Origin: Verrucomicrobiota bacterium
Lineage (GTDB): Bacteria; Verrucomicrobiota; Verrucomicrobiia; Limisphaerales; UBA9464
Assembly (NCBI GenBank): GCA_008933025.1
Contig: WBXI01000016.1
Coordinates: 1 to 36,296 of the forward strand
Reading direction: 5' to 3'
DNA: 36,296 nt
Shown here: piece after piece, positions 25,337-32,908 of the stretch
Layout: every line of letters begins with the position of its first letter
Position numbering within the stretch: the stretch's first letter is position 1
Translations under genes and position numbers: made by a program
Notes under the pieces: model-generated
Databases searched by the model: none
The model's input: only the letters and a program-made list of their open reading frames with translations
Told to the model about the DNA's origin: nothing

Positions 25337-26523
25337 AAGTTGTCCATGCCATCGCGTTTGCCGGCCGCCGCTCCTACGGATTGGGGGCGGTGGCGGGAAA
25401 CATCGTCGCCGAGCAGCGCCGCGCGGGCATCGACGCATCGGTCTGGTGCCTTGACACCGACACGGAGGGCGCGGACGCGCTGCGCGACTACGGGCTCGAG
25501 CCTGCCGCCATGCGCCGTTTCAAGGCCACGGGTCCGCGGTCGTTGGGATTCAGTCTCGACATGGAACGCGCGGCGCGCGCGGCAGACGCCGCAGTGATCG
25601 ACGTCTTCCACGAACACGGCATCTGGACCGGCGTGTCCCACGTCGTGTCGTCGTGGTCTCGCCGACACCGGCACCCGACCGTGATCGCGCCGCACGGGGC
25701 GATGGCGCCGTGGGCGCTCCGGCGCTCGGCTTGGAAAAAGCGCCTGGCGCGGTGGGGATACGAAAACGCGAACTTCTCGGGTGCGGCGTGCTTTCACGCG
25801 ACGAGCGCCCTCGAGTACCGGGATTTCCGCGAGTACGGCCTCCGTTGTCCCGTGGCCTGCATTCCGAACGGCGTGAAGGACGAGTGGCTCGCCAGCACCG
25901 GCGACGGCGCGCGCTTCCGCGCGAAATATGGGATCGAACCCGGACGTCGGATCCTGCTGTTCATGGGTCGGCTGACGCCGGTGAAGAACCTCGTGCGGCT
26001 CGTGGAAGCGTGGGCGGCGACGGGCACGACGGCGCGCGACTGGGTGCTGGTCCTCGCAGGCGCCCCCGAGTTCGGCTACGAGGTCCAGTTGGACGAACGC
26101 ATCCGCCAACTCGGCCTCGGCGACGCCGTGCGCGCCGTCGGCGGCATCCACGGCCAGGACAAACGCGACGGGTTCGCGGCGGCCGAATGTTTCGTCCTGC
26201 CGTCGCTCTCCGAGGGCTTCGGTATGGTGTTGCTCGAGGCGATCGCCACCGGCATCCCCGCGATTGCCACCACCGGGGCTTCGTGGGAAATCCTGCCGAA
26301 GGAAGATTGCGGCTGGTGGGTGGCGCCCGACGCCGACGGTTTGGCCGGGGCGCTGGCAGCGGTGTTCGCTAGCCCGCCGGAACGGCTAGCCGGAATGGGC
26401 CGCAAAGCCCGCGCGCTGGCCGAACGCGATTTCGCGTGGCGCAACGTCTGCCGGCAGACGGGCAGCCTCTACGAATGGCTCCGCCACGGCGGTACCGTCC
26501 CCCCTTTCGTGAAACTCGACTGA
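25333..26523 (+). CDS. Glycosyltransferase family 4 protein
   Basis: A 396-residue retaining GT-B transferase with GTG start at 25333, chosen because VKVVHAIAFAGRRSYGLGAVAGN is the expected first strand and glycine-rich loop and the start overlaps the preceding stop. Acceptor-side features are HEHGIWTGVSHVV and TVIAPHGAMAPWALRRSAWKK, common in GT4 enzymes adding hexoses or deoxyhexoses. Donor-domain features are ILLFMGRLTPVKNLVRLVEAW, LVLAGAPEFGYEVQL and the complete EX7E motif in LSEGFGMVLLEAIATGIP. Donor and linkage cannot be told from sequence. GC content rises again in this gene relative to the preceding ones. Confidence 0.87.
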   Translation: MKVVHAIAFAGRRSYGLGAVAGNIVAEQRRAGIDASVWCLDTDTEGADALRDYGLEPAAMRRFKATGPRSLGFSLDMERAARAADAAVIDVFHEHGIWTGVSHVVSSWSRRHRHPTVIAPHGAMAPWALRRSAWKKRLARWGYENANFSGAACFHATSALEYRDFREYGLRCPVACIPNGVKDEWLASTGDGARFRAKYGIEPGRRILLFMGRLTPVKNLVRLVEAWAATGTTARDWVLVLAGAPEFGYEVQLDERIRQLGLGDAVRAVGGIHGQDKRDGFAAAECFVLPSLSEGFGMVLLEAIATGIPAIATTGASWEILPKEDCGWWVAPDADGLAGALAAVFASPPERLAGMGRKARALAERDFAWRNVCRQTGSLYEWLRHGGTVPPFVKLD

Positions 26524-26540
26524 ACCCCTGGAACCCTCCC

Positions 26541-27584
26541 ATGCCCGATCCCATTTTCGCCGGCAAGACGTTGCTCATCACGGGCGGCACCGGCAGCTTC
26601 GGCAACGCCGTCCTCGACCGGTTCCTCGCCACCGACATCGGGGAAATCCGCATCTATTCCCGCGACGAGAAGAAGCAGGACGACATGCGGCGGCACTATC
26701 GCCACCCGAAGTTGAAGTTCTACATCGGCGACGTCCGCAATCTGGACGGGTTGCAACAGGCCATGGCTGGGGTTGACTTCGCGTTCCACGCCGCCGCCCT
26801 CAAACAGGTCCCTTCCTGCGAGTTCTATCCCATGGAGGCGGTGCGAACCAACATCCTGGGCACCGACAACGTGCTGCAGGCGGCCTACGACAACCGGGTG
26901 AAGCGCGTGGTGGTGCTCAGCACCGACAAGGCGGCCTATCCCATCAACGCCATGGGCATCTCCAAGGCGATGATGGAGAAAGTCATGGTCGCCCGCTCGC
27001 GCATCGCGGCTACCCGGGACCTGACTTTCTGTGCCACGCGTTACGGCAACGTCATGGCCTCGCGTGGCTCGGTCATTCCGCTCTTTCTCGAACAGATCGC
27101 GCGCGGCGAACCACTCACGCTCACCGACCCGACGATGACGCGTTTCATGATGACCCTGCAGGACGCGGTGGACCTGGTGTTGTTCGCGTTTGAGAACGGG
27201 AAACCGGGCGACCTGTTTGTTCAGAAGGCGCCGGCAGCCACGATTGGCACCCTGGCGGAGGCGCTGCAGGAGTTGTTGGGCGCGTCGAACCCGGTGAAGG
27301 TGATCGGCACGCGGCACGGGGAGAAACTCTACGAGACCCTCCTGACCCGGGAGGAACGGGCTGGCGCGACCGATCTGGGTGGCTATTTCCGGGTGCCGGC
27401 GGACAACCGGGACCTGAACTACAACCTCTATTTCTCCGAGGGCGTAGCGACCCAGCCGGAGCTCGAGGACTACAATTCGCACAACACAACTCGCCTAGAA
27501 GTAGCCGAGATGAAGGCGCTGCTGGAAAAACTGGAGGAAGTCAGGGAAGGACTGCGGCCTTCCAAGGCACGTTCGGGGCGTTAG
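26541..27584 (+). CDS. UDP-GlcNAc 4,6-dehydratase/epimerase, FnlA/CapE/WbjB-like
   Basis: A 347-residue soluble SDR. It has LLITGGTGSFGNAVLDRFL (11-29), IYSRDEKKQDDMRRHY (38-53), AAALKQVPSCEFYPMEAVRTNILGT, the STDKAAYPINAMGISKAMMEK block and ATRYGNVMASRGSVIPLF. The usual catalytic Tyr is Met138 (Met-x3-Lys142, with Thr128, Asp129 and Lys130), the hallmark of CapE/WbjB/FnlA enzymes that dehydrate UDP-GlcNAc with inversion at C5 and epimerise C3. The product would be the 4-keto precursor of UDP-L-FucNAc or UDP-L-QuiNAc. Probable partners are the reductase at 15919 and the 2-epimerase at 28892. Often annotated as capsular protein CapD; it lacks the membrane domain of that protein. Confidence 0.88.
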   Translation: MPDPIFAGKTLLITGGTGSFGNAVLDRFLATDIGEIRIYSRDEKKQDDMRRHYRHPKLKFYIGDVRNLDGLQQAMAGVDFAFHAAALKQVPSCEFYPMEAVRTNILGTDNVLQAAYDNRVKRVVVLSTDKAAYPINAMGISKAMMEKVMVARSRIAATRDLTFCATRYGNVMASRGSVIPLFLEQIARGEPLTLTDPTMTRFMMTLQDAVDLVLFAFENGKPGDLFVQKAPAATIGTLAEALQELLGASNPVKVIGTRHGEKLYETLLTREERAGATDLGGYFRVPADNRDLNYNLYFSEGVATQPELEDYNSHNTTRLEVAEMKALLEKLEEVREGLRPSKARSGR

Positions 27585-27640
27585 GTCCGGCGTGAGCAAC
27601 CGAACACGTTAGCTTCGCGAGACAGTTCCGGATTCTTGGC

Positions 27641-28795
27641 ATGAACCTTTCCTTCAGGCGGATTACCTCTTCGGGAAGCTTCATTCCCGAAATCGACGGG
27701 TTGTGGTTCATCGCGATTGCAAGCGTCGTCTTTTCCCACCTCTGCGGCTTCCTTTCTGCGAAGGATGGCAACCGGTATGTGGATGCAACGGACTATTCGC
27801 AGTTGGGCCGGGTTCTGATGCATGGGCACCTCGGCGTGCTCCTGTTTTTCGTGATCAGCGGTTTCATATTGGGGATGCCGTTCGCGAAGCATCATCTTGC
27901 CAACGCCGCGCCCGTCGGGTTGGGACAGTACTACCTGCGCCGGCTGACGCGGCTGGAGCCGCCGTATGTTGTCGTCATGACTGCGCTGTTCTTTGGTGCG
28001 GTATACGTGGCCCGCAAGTTCACGTTGGCGGCGGCACTGTCGCACTACTTTGCATCCATAGTGTACTCGTCCAATTTCATCCATGGGCGGGGAAACATGC
28101 CGGCATTGAATGCGGTGGCGTGGAGTCTGGAGATCGAGGTGCAGTTCTATATCCTGGCGCCTCTTTTTGCCCGGGTGTTTTCGATACGCAATCCCGCAAC
28201 GAGGCGGGGAATGCTCTGCGGCCTCACACTTGTCTTCCTTTCCTTGGGACGATGGCTGGCCCTTCCGTTCATCAGCGTGCTCAATTTCGCGCACTACTTC
28301 TTGGTGGGCCTCCTGCTGACTGACATATACGTGTCAGGCTCCACCGTCATTCCCAAAAGCCGGTTCGACGCACCGGTAGCACTTTCGTGCCTTGCCGGAA
28401 TTTGGATTCTGGACCGGGGGGGAGGCCCGTCGCATGCCAGCGGCCTGATATTGCCGGGTCTACAATTAGCCTGCATATTTGTTCTGTACTATTGCGTTAT
28501 CGTCAACAAGGCCCTGGGGTTCCTTTCCCTTGGTCTGGTCACAAACATTGGCGGCATGTGTTATTCGATCTATCTGGTGCATTTCCCGATCATCAGCATA
28601 GTCGGCGAGCGGATTGTGCGGCACACGTATTCGAGGTATTCGTTCTTGAACGTGCCGGTCTATGCGTTGGGAATGTTGGGCAGTGTGGCCGTGGTTTCAT
28701 CAGTGTTTTTCCTGCTGGTAGAGCGGCCTTGCATGGAAAAGGGCTGGTATCGGAAAATCTTCCGCCGGTCGGAGGCGGACGGTCATTGCGGATAG
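27641..28795 (+). CDS. Membrane acyltransferase family 3 (OafA/YrhL-like)
   Basis: A 384-residue integral membrane protein with about ten hydrophobic helices. The opening FIPEIDGLWFIAIASVVFSHL, the HLGVLLFFVISGFILGMPF block, YYLRRLTRLEPPYVVVM and AVAWSLEIEVQFYILAPLF are standard for acyltransferase_3 proteins, which transfer acetyl or other acyl groups to extracytoplasmic polysaccharide sugars. SIYLVHFPIISIVGERI near the C-terminus is also typical. Codon use is noticeably less GC-rich than in the flanking genes, and the gene separates the FnlA-like and FnlC-like genes, which in other bacteria are adjacent. It looks like a later insertion into the locus. ATG 27641 is the only sensible start. 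Confidence 0.9.
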   Translation: MNLSFRRITSSGSFIPEIDGLWFIAIASVVFSHLCGFLSAKDGNRYVDATDYSQLGRVLMHGHLGVLLFFVISGFILGMPFAKHHLANAAPVGLGQYYLRRLTRLEPPYVVVMTALFFGAVYVARKFTLAAALSHYFASIVYSSNFIHGRGNMPALNAVAWSLEIEVQFYILAPLFARVFSIRNPATRRGMLCGLTLVFLSLGRWLALPFISVLNFAHYFLVGLLLTDIYVSGSTVIPKSRFDAPVALSCLAGIWILDRGGGPSHASGLILPGLQLACIFVLYYCVIVNKALGFLSLGLVTNIGGMCYSIYLVHFPIISIVGERIVRHTYSRYSFLNVPVYALGMLGSVAVVSSVFFLLVERPCMEKGWYRKIFRRSEADGHCG

Positions 28796-28891
28796 GAGGC
28801 TAGCGGCGATGGCGATTGGTATTTGCGTTGGAGGCCTCCGTCCAACTGTCTCATCAGCCACGCAACGTTGTTTTCCATCTCGATCAGTCGC

Positions 28892-29986
28892 ATGAAAATT
28901 CTCACCGTCTTCGGGACCCGTCCCGAGATCATCCGCCTCAGCGTCATCATCCCCACCCTGGACAAGCACTGCCGGCAGGTACTGGTCCACACCGGGCAGA
29001 ACTATGATCCGAACCTCAGCGATGTTTTCCTGCGCGACCTCGGGATCCGGGACGTGGACCATCATCTGGGGGTCAAGGCCTCGTCGTTCGGCGAGCAGGC
29101 CGGCCTGATCCTGACCCGCATCGACGCGCTGCTCGAATCCGAGAAGCCCGACCGGTTGCTGGTGCTCGGAGACACCAACTCGGGACTCGCCGCCATCGTC
29201 GCGGCGCGCCGGGGCATCCCCGTCTATCACCTCGAGGCGGGCAACCGGTGCTACGACAACCGTGTTCCCGAGGAAGTGAACCGGCGGATCATCGACCACA
29301 GCAGCGACGTGTTGCTCCCCTACACCGAGCGCAGCGCCGAGAACCTTGTCCGCGAAGGCATCCGCCGCGACCGCGTTTTCGTGGTCGGCAACCCGATCCT
29401 CGAGGTCCTGGAGCATTTCGGGCCGCAGATCGCGGCAAGCGACGTCCTCGGGCGCCTGGGGCTTGACGAGCGGGGCTACATCCTGGTGACCATGCACCGC
29501 GCGGAGAACGTGGACCCGCCCGAACGGTTGCGCGCGCTGCTGGGGGGGCTCGAGACGTTGGCGCGGGAATTCCAGAAGCCCGCGGTGGTGAGCGTGCACC
29601 CAAGGACGGCAGACCGGATCCGCCGGCTGGGAATCGAGGTCGACCCCGCGTGGATCCGTCTCGAAGCGCCGTTCGGCCTTTTCGATTTCATTCGGCTGGA
29701 GAAGGCGTCCTTCGGGGTGGTGACCGACAGCGGAACGGTGCAGGAAGAAGCCTGCATCTTCGGGATTCCCAACGTGACCATCCGCGACGTGACGGAACGT
29801 CCCGAAACCACCGAGTGCGGCAGCAACATCCTCGCAGGCCAAATCGTGGAGCGTTTGGTGGGCGGCATGCGCCTTGCCCTGGATGCCGGTCCCTGGGAGC
29901 CGCCCGTCGAATATCGCAAGCGCAACGTCGCCGCCACCGTCGCCAAGATCCTCCTGAGCTACCGACTGGCGGGCAATGGCTACTGA
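28892..29986 (+). CDS. UDP-N-acetylhexosamine 2-epimerase, FnlC/CapG/WbvD-like
   Basis: A 364-residue GT-B-fold non-hydrolysing 2-epimerase related to WecB. Seen: MKILTVFGTRPEIIRLSVII (1-20), LVHTGQNYDPNLSDVF (31-46), VLGDTNSGLAA (91-101), HLEAGNRCYDNRVPEEVNRRIIDH (113-136), VTMHRAENVD and VTDSGTVQEEACIFGIPNVTIRDVTERPE. The EAGNRCYDNRVPEE form is that of the FnlC/CapG group acting on UDP-6-deoxy-L-HexNAc, whereas WecB has EAGLRTG. It would therefore complete UDP-L-FucNAc or UDP-L-QuiNAc synthesis with the enzymes at 26541 and 15919. ATG 28892 is at the conserved first residues, 96 bases after the acyltransferase gene. A WecB role (UDP-ManNAc) is the main alternative. Confidence 0.87.
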   Translation: MKILTVFGTRPEIIRLSVIIPTLDKHCRQVLVHTGQNYDPNLSDVFLRDLGIRDVDHHLGVKASSFGEQAGLILTRIDALLESEKPDRLLVLGDTNSGLAAIVAARRGIPVYHLEAGNRCYDNRVPEEVNRRIIDHSSDVLLPYTERSAENLVREGIRRDRVFVVGNPILEVLEHFGPQIAASDVLGRLGLDERGYILVTMHRAENVDPPERLRALLGGLETLAREFQKPAVVSVHPRTADRIRRLGIEVDPAWIRLEAPFGLFDFIRLEKASFGVVTDSGTVQEEACIFGIPNVTIRDVTERPETTECGSNILAGQIVERLVGGMRLALDAGPWEPPVEYRKRNVAATVAKILLSYRLAGNGY

Positions 29987-29993
29987 TCTCCCC

Positions 29994-30932
29994 ATGAAAG
30001 TCCTCGTCACCGGCGGCGCCGGATTCATCGGTTCGAACCTCGTGCGACTTCTCCTCCGGGAAGGGCATGACGTCGTGGTCCTCGATAGCCTCGCGTCCGG
30101 ATACCGTTCCAACCTCGAGGGACTGCCTTTGGCAGGACTGGTGGTGGGCGATGTCCGCGATGCCTCGTTGCTCGACCGTGCGATCGCCGGCACCGAGGTC
30201 GTGTTCCATCTGGCGGCATCAGTCGGCAACGCCCGTTCGATCGATCATCCGGTGGTGGATGCGACCATGAACGTGCTGGGGACCTTGAACGTGCTGGAGG
30301 CGGCGCGGAAACATGGTTTGCGCAAGATCGTGTTCTCGTCCTCCGCCGGGATCTTCGGCGAATTGAAGATGCTGCCGATCGCGGAGGATCACCCGGTCGA
30401 ACCGGACTCGCCTTACGGCGCGACGAAACTGTGCGCGGAGAAACTGTGTTTGGCCTACTCGAAGCTGCACGGGCTGGAAGCGGTGTGCCTGCGCTACTTC
30501 AACGTGTTCGGCATTCGCCAACGGTTCGACGCCTACGGCAACGTGATCCCAATCTTCGCCCAACGGCTCATCCACGGTCAGCCGATCACGGTGTACGGGG
30601 ACGGCGAGCAGACGCGGGATTTCATCAACGTGTCGGACGTGGCGGCGGCGAATCTGGCGGCCGGTGCGAACCGCGGGGTGAGCGGCGCCTTCAACTTGGG
30701 CAGCGGGACCGCCATCACCATCAACCACCTCGTGGCGCTGATCCAAAAGGTGTCGGGTCTGAGCACTCCCGTGGCCCACGGGCCACTGCGCAAAGGCGAC
30801 GTGCGGCACAGTCGGGCGGACATCGGGGCGATGGAAAGGGCGCTGGGATGGAAGCCCGCGGCGGTGTTCGAGACTGCGCTCGCCGAGTACATGGAGTGGG
30901 CCAAGAAAGCGTTCGTCGGGCCGGCGCTGTAA
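29994..30932 (+). CDS. UDP-hexose/UDP-HexNAc 4-epimerase (GalE/WbpP-like SDR)
   Basis: A 312-residue extended [22 protein letters not shown] (3-21), VVLDSLASGYRSNL (28-41), VVGDVRDASLLDRAI, FHLAASVGNARSIDHPVVDATMNVLGTLNVLEAAR, FSSSAGIFGE with Ser116/Ser117, and SPYGATKLCAEKLCLAY with Tyr141 and Lys145. LRYFNVFGIRQ and the VYGDGEQTRDFINVSDV segment are those of GalE-like 4-epimerases; no dehydratase acid residues are present. Substrates could be UDP-Glc/Gal, UDP-GlcNAc/GalNAc or their uronates; the WbpA-like dehydrogenase at 16828 makes a HexNAcA role possible. ATG 29994 is favoured over 29976, which overlaps the previous gene by 11 bases and would add six residues. Confidence 0.85.
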   Translation: MKVLVTGGAGFIGSNLVRLLLREGHDVVVLDSLASGYRSNLEGLPLAGLVVGDVRDASLLDRAIAGTEVVFHLAASVGNARSIDHPVVDATMNVLGTLNVLEAARKHGLRKIVFSSSAGIFGELKMLPIAEDHPVEPDSPYGATKLCAEKLCLAYSKLHGLEAVCLRYFNVFGIRQRFDAYGNVIPIFAQRLIHGQPITVYGDGEQTRDFINVSDVAAANLAAGANRGVSGAFNLGSGTAITINHLVALIQKVSGLSTPVAHGPLRKGDVRHSRADIGAMERALGWKPAAVFETALAEYMEWAKKAFVGPAL

Positions 30933-30982
30933 AGCCCCGGGCGGTTTGGGTAGCCGGTCGCCGGCGAGCGTAGAGGACCCTG

Positions 30983-32197
30983 TTGAAAATCCTTCTCTAC
31001 ACCCAGTTCTGCACGCCGGAACCGATTTTCAAATCGGTGCCGTTCGCGCGGGAATTGCGCCGTCGCGGGCACGACGTGCGGATCCTCACGGGGTTTCCCA
31101 ATTACCCCGGGGGGAATGTTTATCCGGGCTATAGGGTTCGCTGGCGCCAGCGCGAGGAAATCGACGGGGTGCCGATACTGCGCGTGCCGCTGTATCCGAG
31201 CCACGGCGAGTCCATCGCGCTGCGCGGGGCAAACTACGCGAGCTTTGCCGCGGCGTCCGCTTTGCCGCTGCTGGCGGGATGGCGTCCCGACGTCGTCTAC
31301 GTCTACAATCTCGTCACCCTCGGTTTCCTCGCATCCCTCAATGCCTCCCTCCGCGACGTCCCCTACGTCATGGACGTCCAGGACCTCTGGCCCGATTCGG
31401 TGTTCCAGTCCGGCATGGGACGTCCTTGGATGCGTGCCGTGATCGAACGGATCTGCCGGCGCGCTTATGGACGTGCGGCCCGCGTCGTGGGCCTCTCGCC
31501 CGGAATGGTGGAGACACTCGCGTCCCGTGGCGTGGAGCGGTCCCGATTGCGGTGCATCTACAATTGGTGCGACGAACAGGGCCTGCCGACGCAGTCGGGA
31601 CCGGCCGGTCCGCGGCCGCCGGGATTCGAGGGACGGTTCAACGTCCTCTACGCGGGCAACATGGGGACGGTGCAGGCGCTCGACGCGGTGGTGGAGGCCG
31701 CCGGCCGCGTGGCGCGGACCCGGCCCGAGGTCCAGTTCGTCTTCATGGGCAAGGGCGTGATGCGACACTCACTCGAGGAGCAGGCCCGCCGGATCGCCCC
31801 CGCGAACACCTTGTTCCTCGAGGCGCGGCCGCTGGCCGATGCCAACGCGGTGATGTCGCACGCCGACGCCCTGCTGATCCACCTCCAGTCGAAGCCGCTC
31901 TTCGAGTTCACCATCCCCTCGAAGACCCAGGCCTACCTTGCCGCGGGACGCCCCGTGCTGGCGGCCGTCGGACGCGACGCCTCCCGGCTGGTGGAACTCG
32001 CCGGTGCCGGGCTAGGATGCGAGCCCGGCAATCCCGACGCAATCGCGGCGGCTGCCGTACGTCTGGCGTCGCTCGATGTTGCGGAGCGCGAGGCCATGGG
32101 ACGTCGGGGGACGGAGTTTTACCATCGCGAGCTTGCCCTTGGGGTTGGGGTGACGCATTGGGAAGAGGTCTTTGCGGAAGCGGTGGGCCATGCGTGA
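30983..32197 (+). CDS. WbuB-like glycosyltransferase (GT4), probable L-FucNAc/L-QuiNAc transferase
   Basis: A 404-residue GT-B enzyme beginning at TTG 30983; the first residues (MKILLYTQFCTPEPIFKSVPFARELRRRGHDV) fix this start. The signatures LTGFPNYPGGNVYPGYR, VPILRVPLYPSHGESIALRGANYASF, DVVYVYNL, VMDVQDLWPDSVFQSG and VLYAGNMGTVQALD are those of WbuB and relatives, where the E. coli enzyme adds L-FucNAc and is encoded beside fnlABC. That matches the FnlA-like and FnlC-like genes just upstream. It therefore probably adds the 2-acetamido-2,6-dideoxy-L-hexose made by them. The gene ends with an eight-base overlap with the PglD-like gene. The sugar identity is inference from family and context. 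Confidence 0.85.
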   Translation: MKILLYTQFCTPEPIFKSVPFARELRRRGHDVRILTGFPNYPGGNVYPGYRVRWRQREEIDGVPILRVPLYPSHGESIALRGANYASFAAASALPLLAGWRPDVVYVYNLVTLGFLASLNASLRDVPYVMDVQDLWPDSVFQSGMGRPWMRAVIERICRRAYGRAARVVGLSPGMVETLASRGVERSRLRCIYNWCDEQGLPTQSGPAGPRPPGFEGRFNVLYAGNMGTVQALDAVVEAAGRVARTRPEVQFVFMGKGVMRHSLEEQARRIAPANTLFLEARPLADANAVMSHADALLIHLQSKPLFEFTIPSKTQAYLAAGRPVLAAVGRDASRLVELAGAGLGCEPGNPDAIAAAAVRLASLDVAEREAMGRRGTEFYHRELALGVGVTHWEEVFAEAVGHA

Positions 32198-32864
32198 GCC
32201 AATTCAATTCTGGATCTACGGCGCGGGCGGCCATGGCCGCGTGGTGGCCGATGCCGCGCGTGCCTCCGGCGAGTTCGAGCCGCTCGGCTTCGTCGACGAC
32301 CATCCGCCTGGATCGCGGGTGGACGACCTCCCGGTCCTGAAGCCAACCGACCCGGCATGGCTCGCCTTGAAGGCCCTCTCTTTCGTCGTCGCCATCGGCG
32401 AGAATTGCATCCGCGCCCGGATCTTCCGCGAGTTGCTCGCGCGCGGCGGAGTCCCTCGCACCCTTGTCCATCCGGCCGCCACCGTCTCCCCGCGCGCAAC
32501 GCTCGGACCGGGGACCGTCGTCTTTGCCGGCGCCGTCGTGAATCCCGGTGCCATCGTCGGTGCCAATTGCATCCTCAATACCGCGTGTTCGGTCGACCAC
32601 GATTGCCGGGTCGCCGACCACGCCCATCTCTGCCCCGGCGTGCGTCTCGCCGGCACGGTGGACGTCGGGGAAGGGGTCATGATCGGCACCGGAGCCGTGG
32701 TCATCCCGGGCCGCCGGATCGGCGCGTGGGCCATGGCCGGTGCCGGCGCGGTCGTCGTGCGCCATGTCCCGTCCGCGCGGGTCGCGATCGGCAACCCGGC
32801 CCGGGCCATCCATCCGGTCGCACCCGAGCATCTGCCGGAGGGATTCGGGACCATTCCCGCGTGA
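32190..32864 (+). CDS. PglD/NeuD-family sugar O/N-acyltransferase
   Basis: A 224-residue acetyltransferase. The N-terminal Rossmann-like domain binds the nucleotide sugar (FWIYGAGGHGRVVADAARAS, residues 8-26; GFVDD). From about residue 95 a left-handed beta-helix follows (VHPAATVSPRATLGPGTVVFAGAVVNPGAIVGANCILNTACSVDHDC). His137 in SVDHDC corresponds to the catalytic His125 of Campylobacter PglD. The end VAIGNPARAIHP is typical. With the PglF-like dehydratase and PglE-like aminotransferase directly downstream, it would N-acetylate UDP-4-amino-4,6-dideoxy-GlcNAc to UDP-diacetylbacillosamine. ATG 32190 overlaps the preceding gene; an upstream TTG at 32172 would add six residues. Confidence 0.85.
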   Translation: MREPIQFWIYGAGGHGRVVADAARASGEFEPLGFVDDHPPGSRVDDLPVLKPTDPAWLALKALSFVVAIGENCIRARIFRELLARGGVPRTLVHPAATVSPRATLGPGTVVFAGAVVNPGAIVGANCILNTACSVDHDCRVADHAHLCPGVRLAGTVDVGEGVMIGTGAVVIPGRRIGAWAMAGAGAVVVRHVPSARVAIGNPARAIHPVAPEHLPEGFGTIPA

Positions 32865-32908
32865 AATCCCTTTCCCATCCTGCCTGCAACCGGCTGAATC
32901 CGTAACAC

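Noticed and set aside
28783-28893. A 36-codon minus-strand frame (MRLIEMENNVAWLMRQLDGG and onward) between the acyltransferase and the 2-epimerase
   Set aside because: It reads rather protein-like and fills the 96-base gap, but it overlaps both neighbours, has no ribosome-binding site and matches nothing I recognise; chance is more likely.
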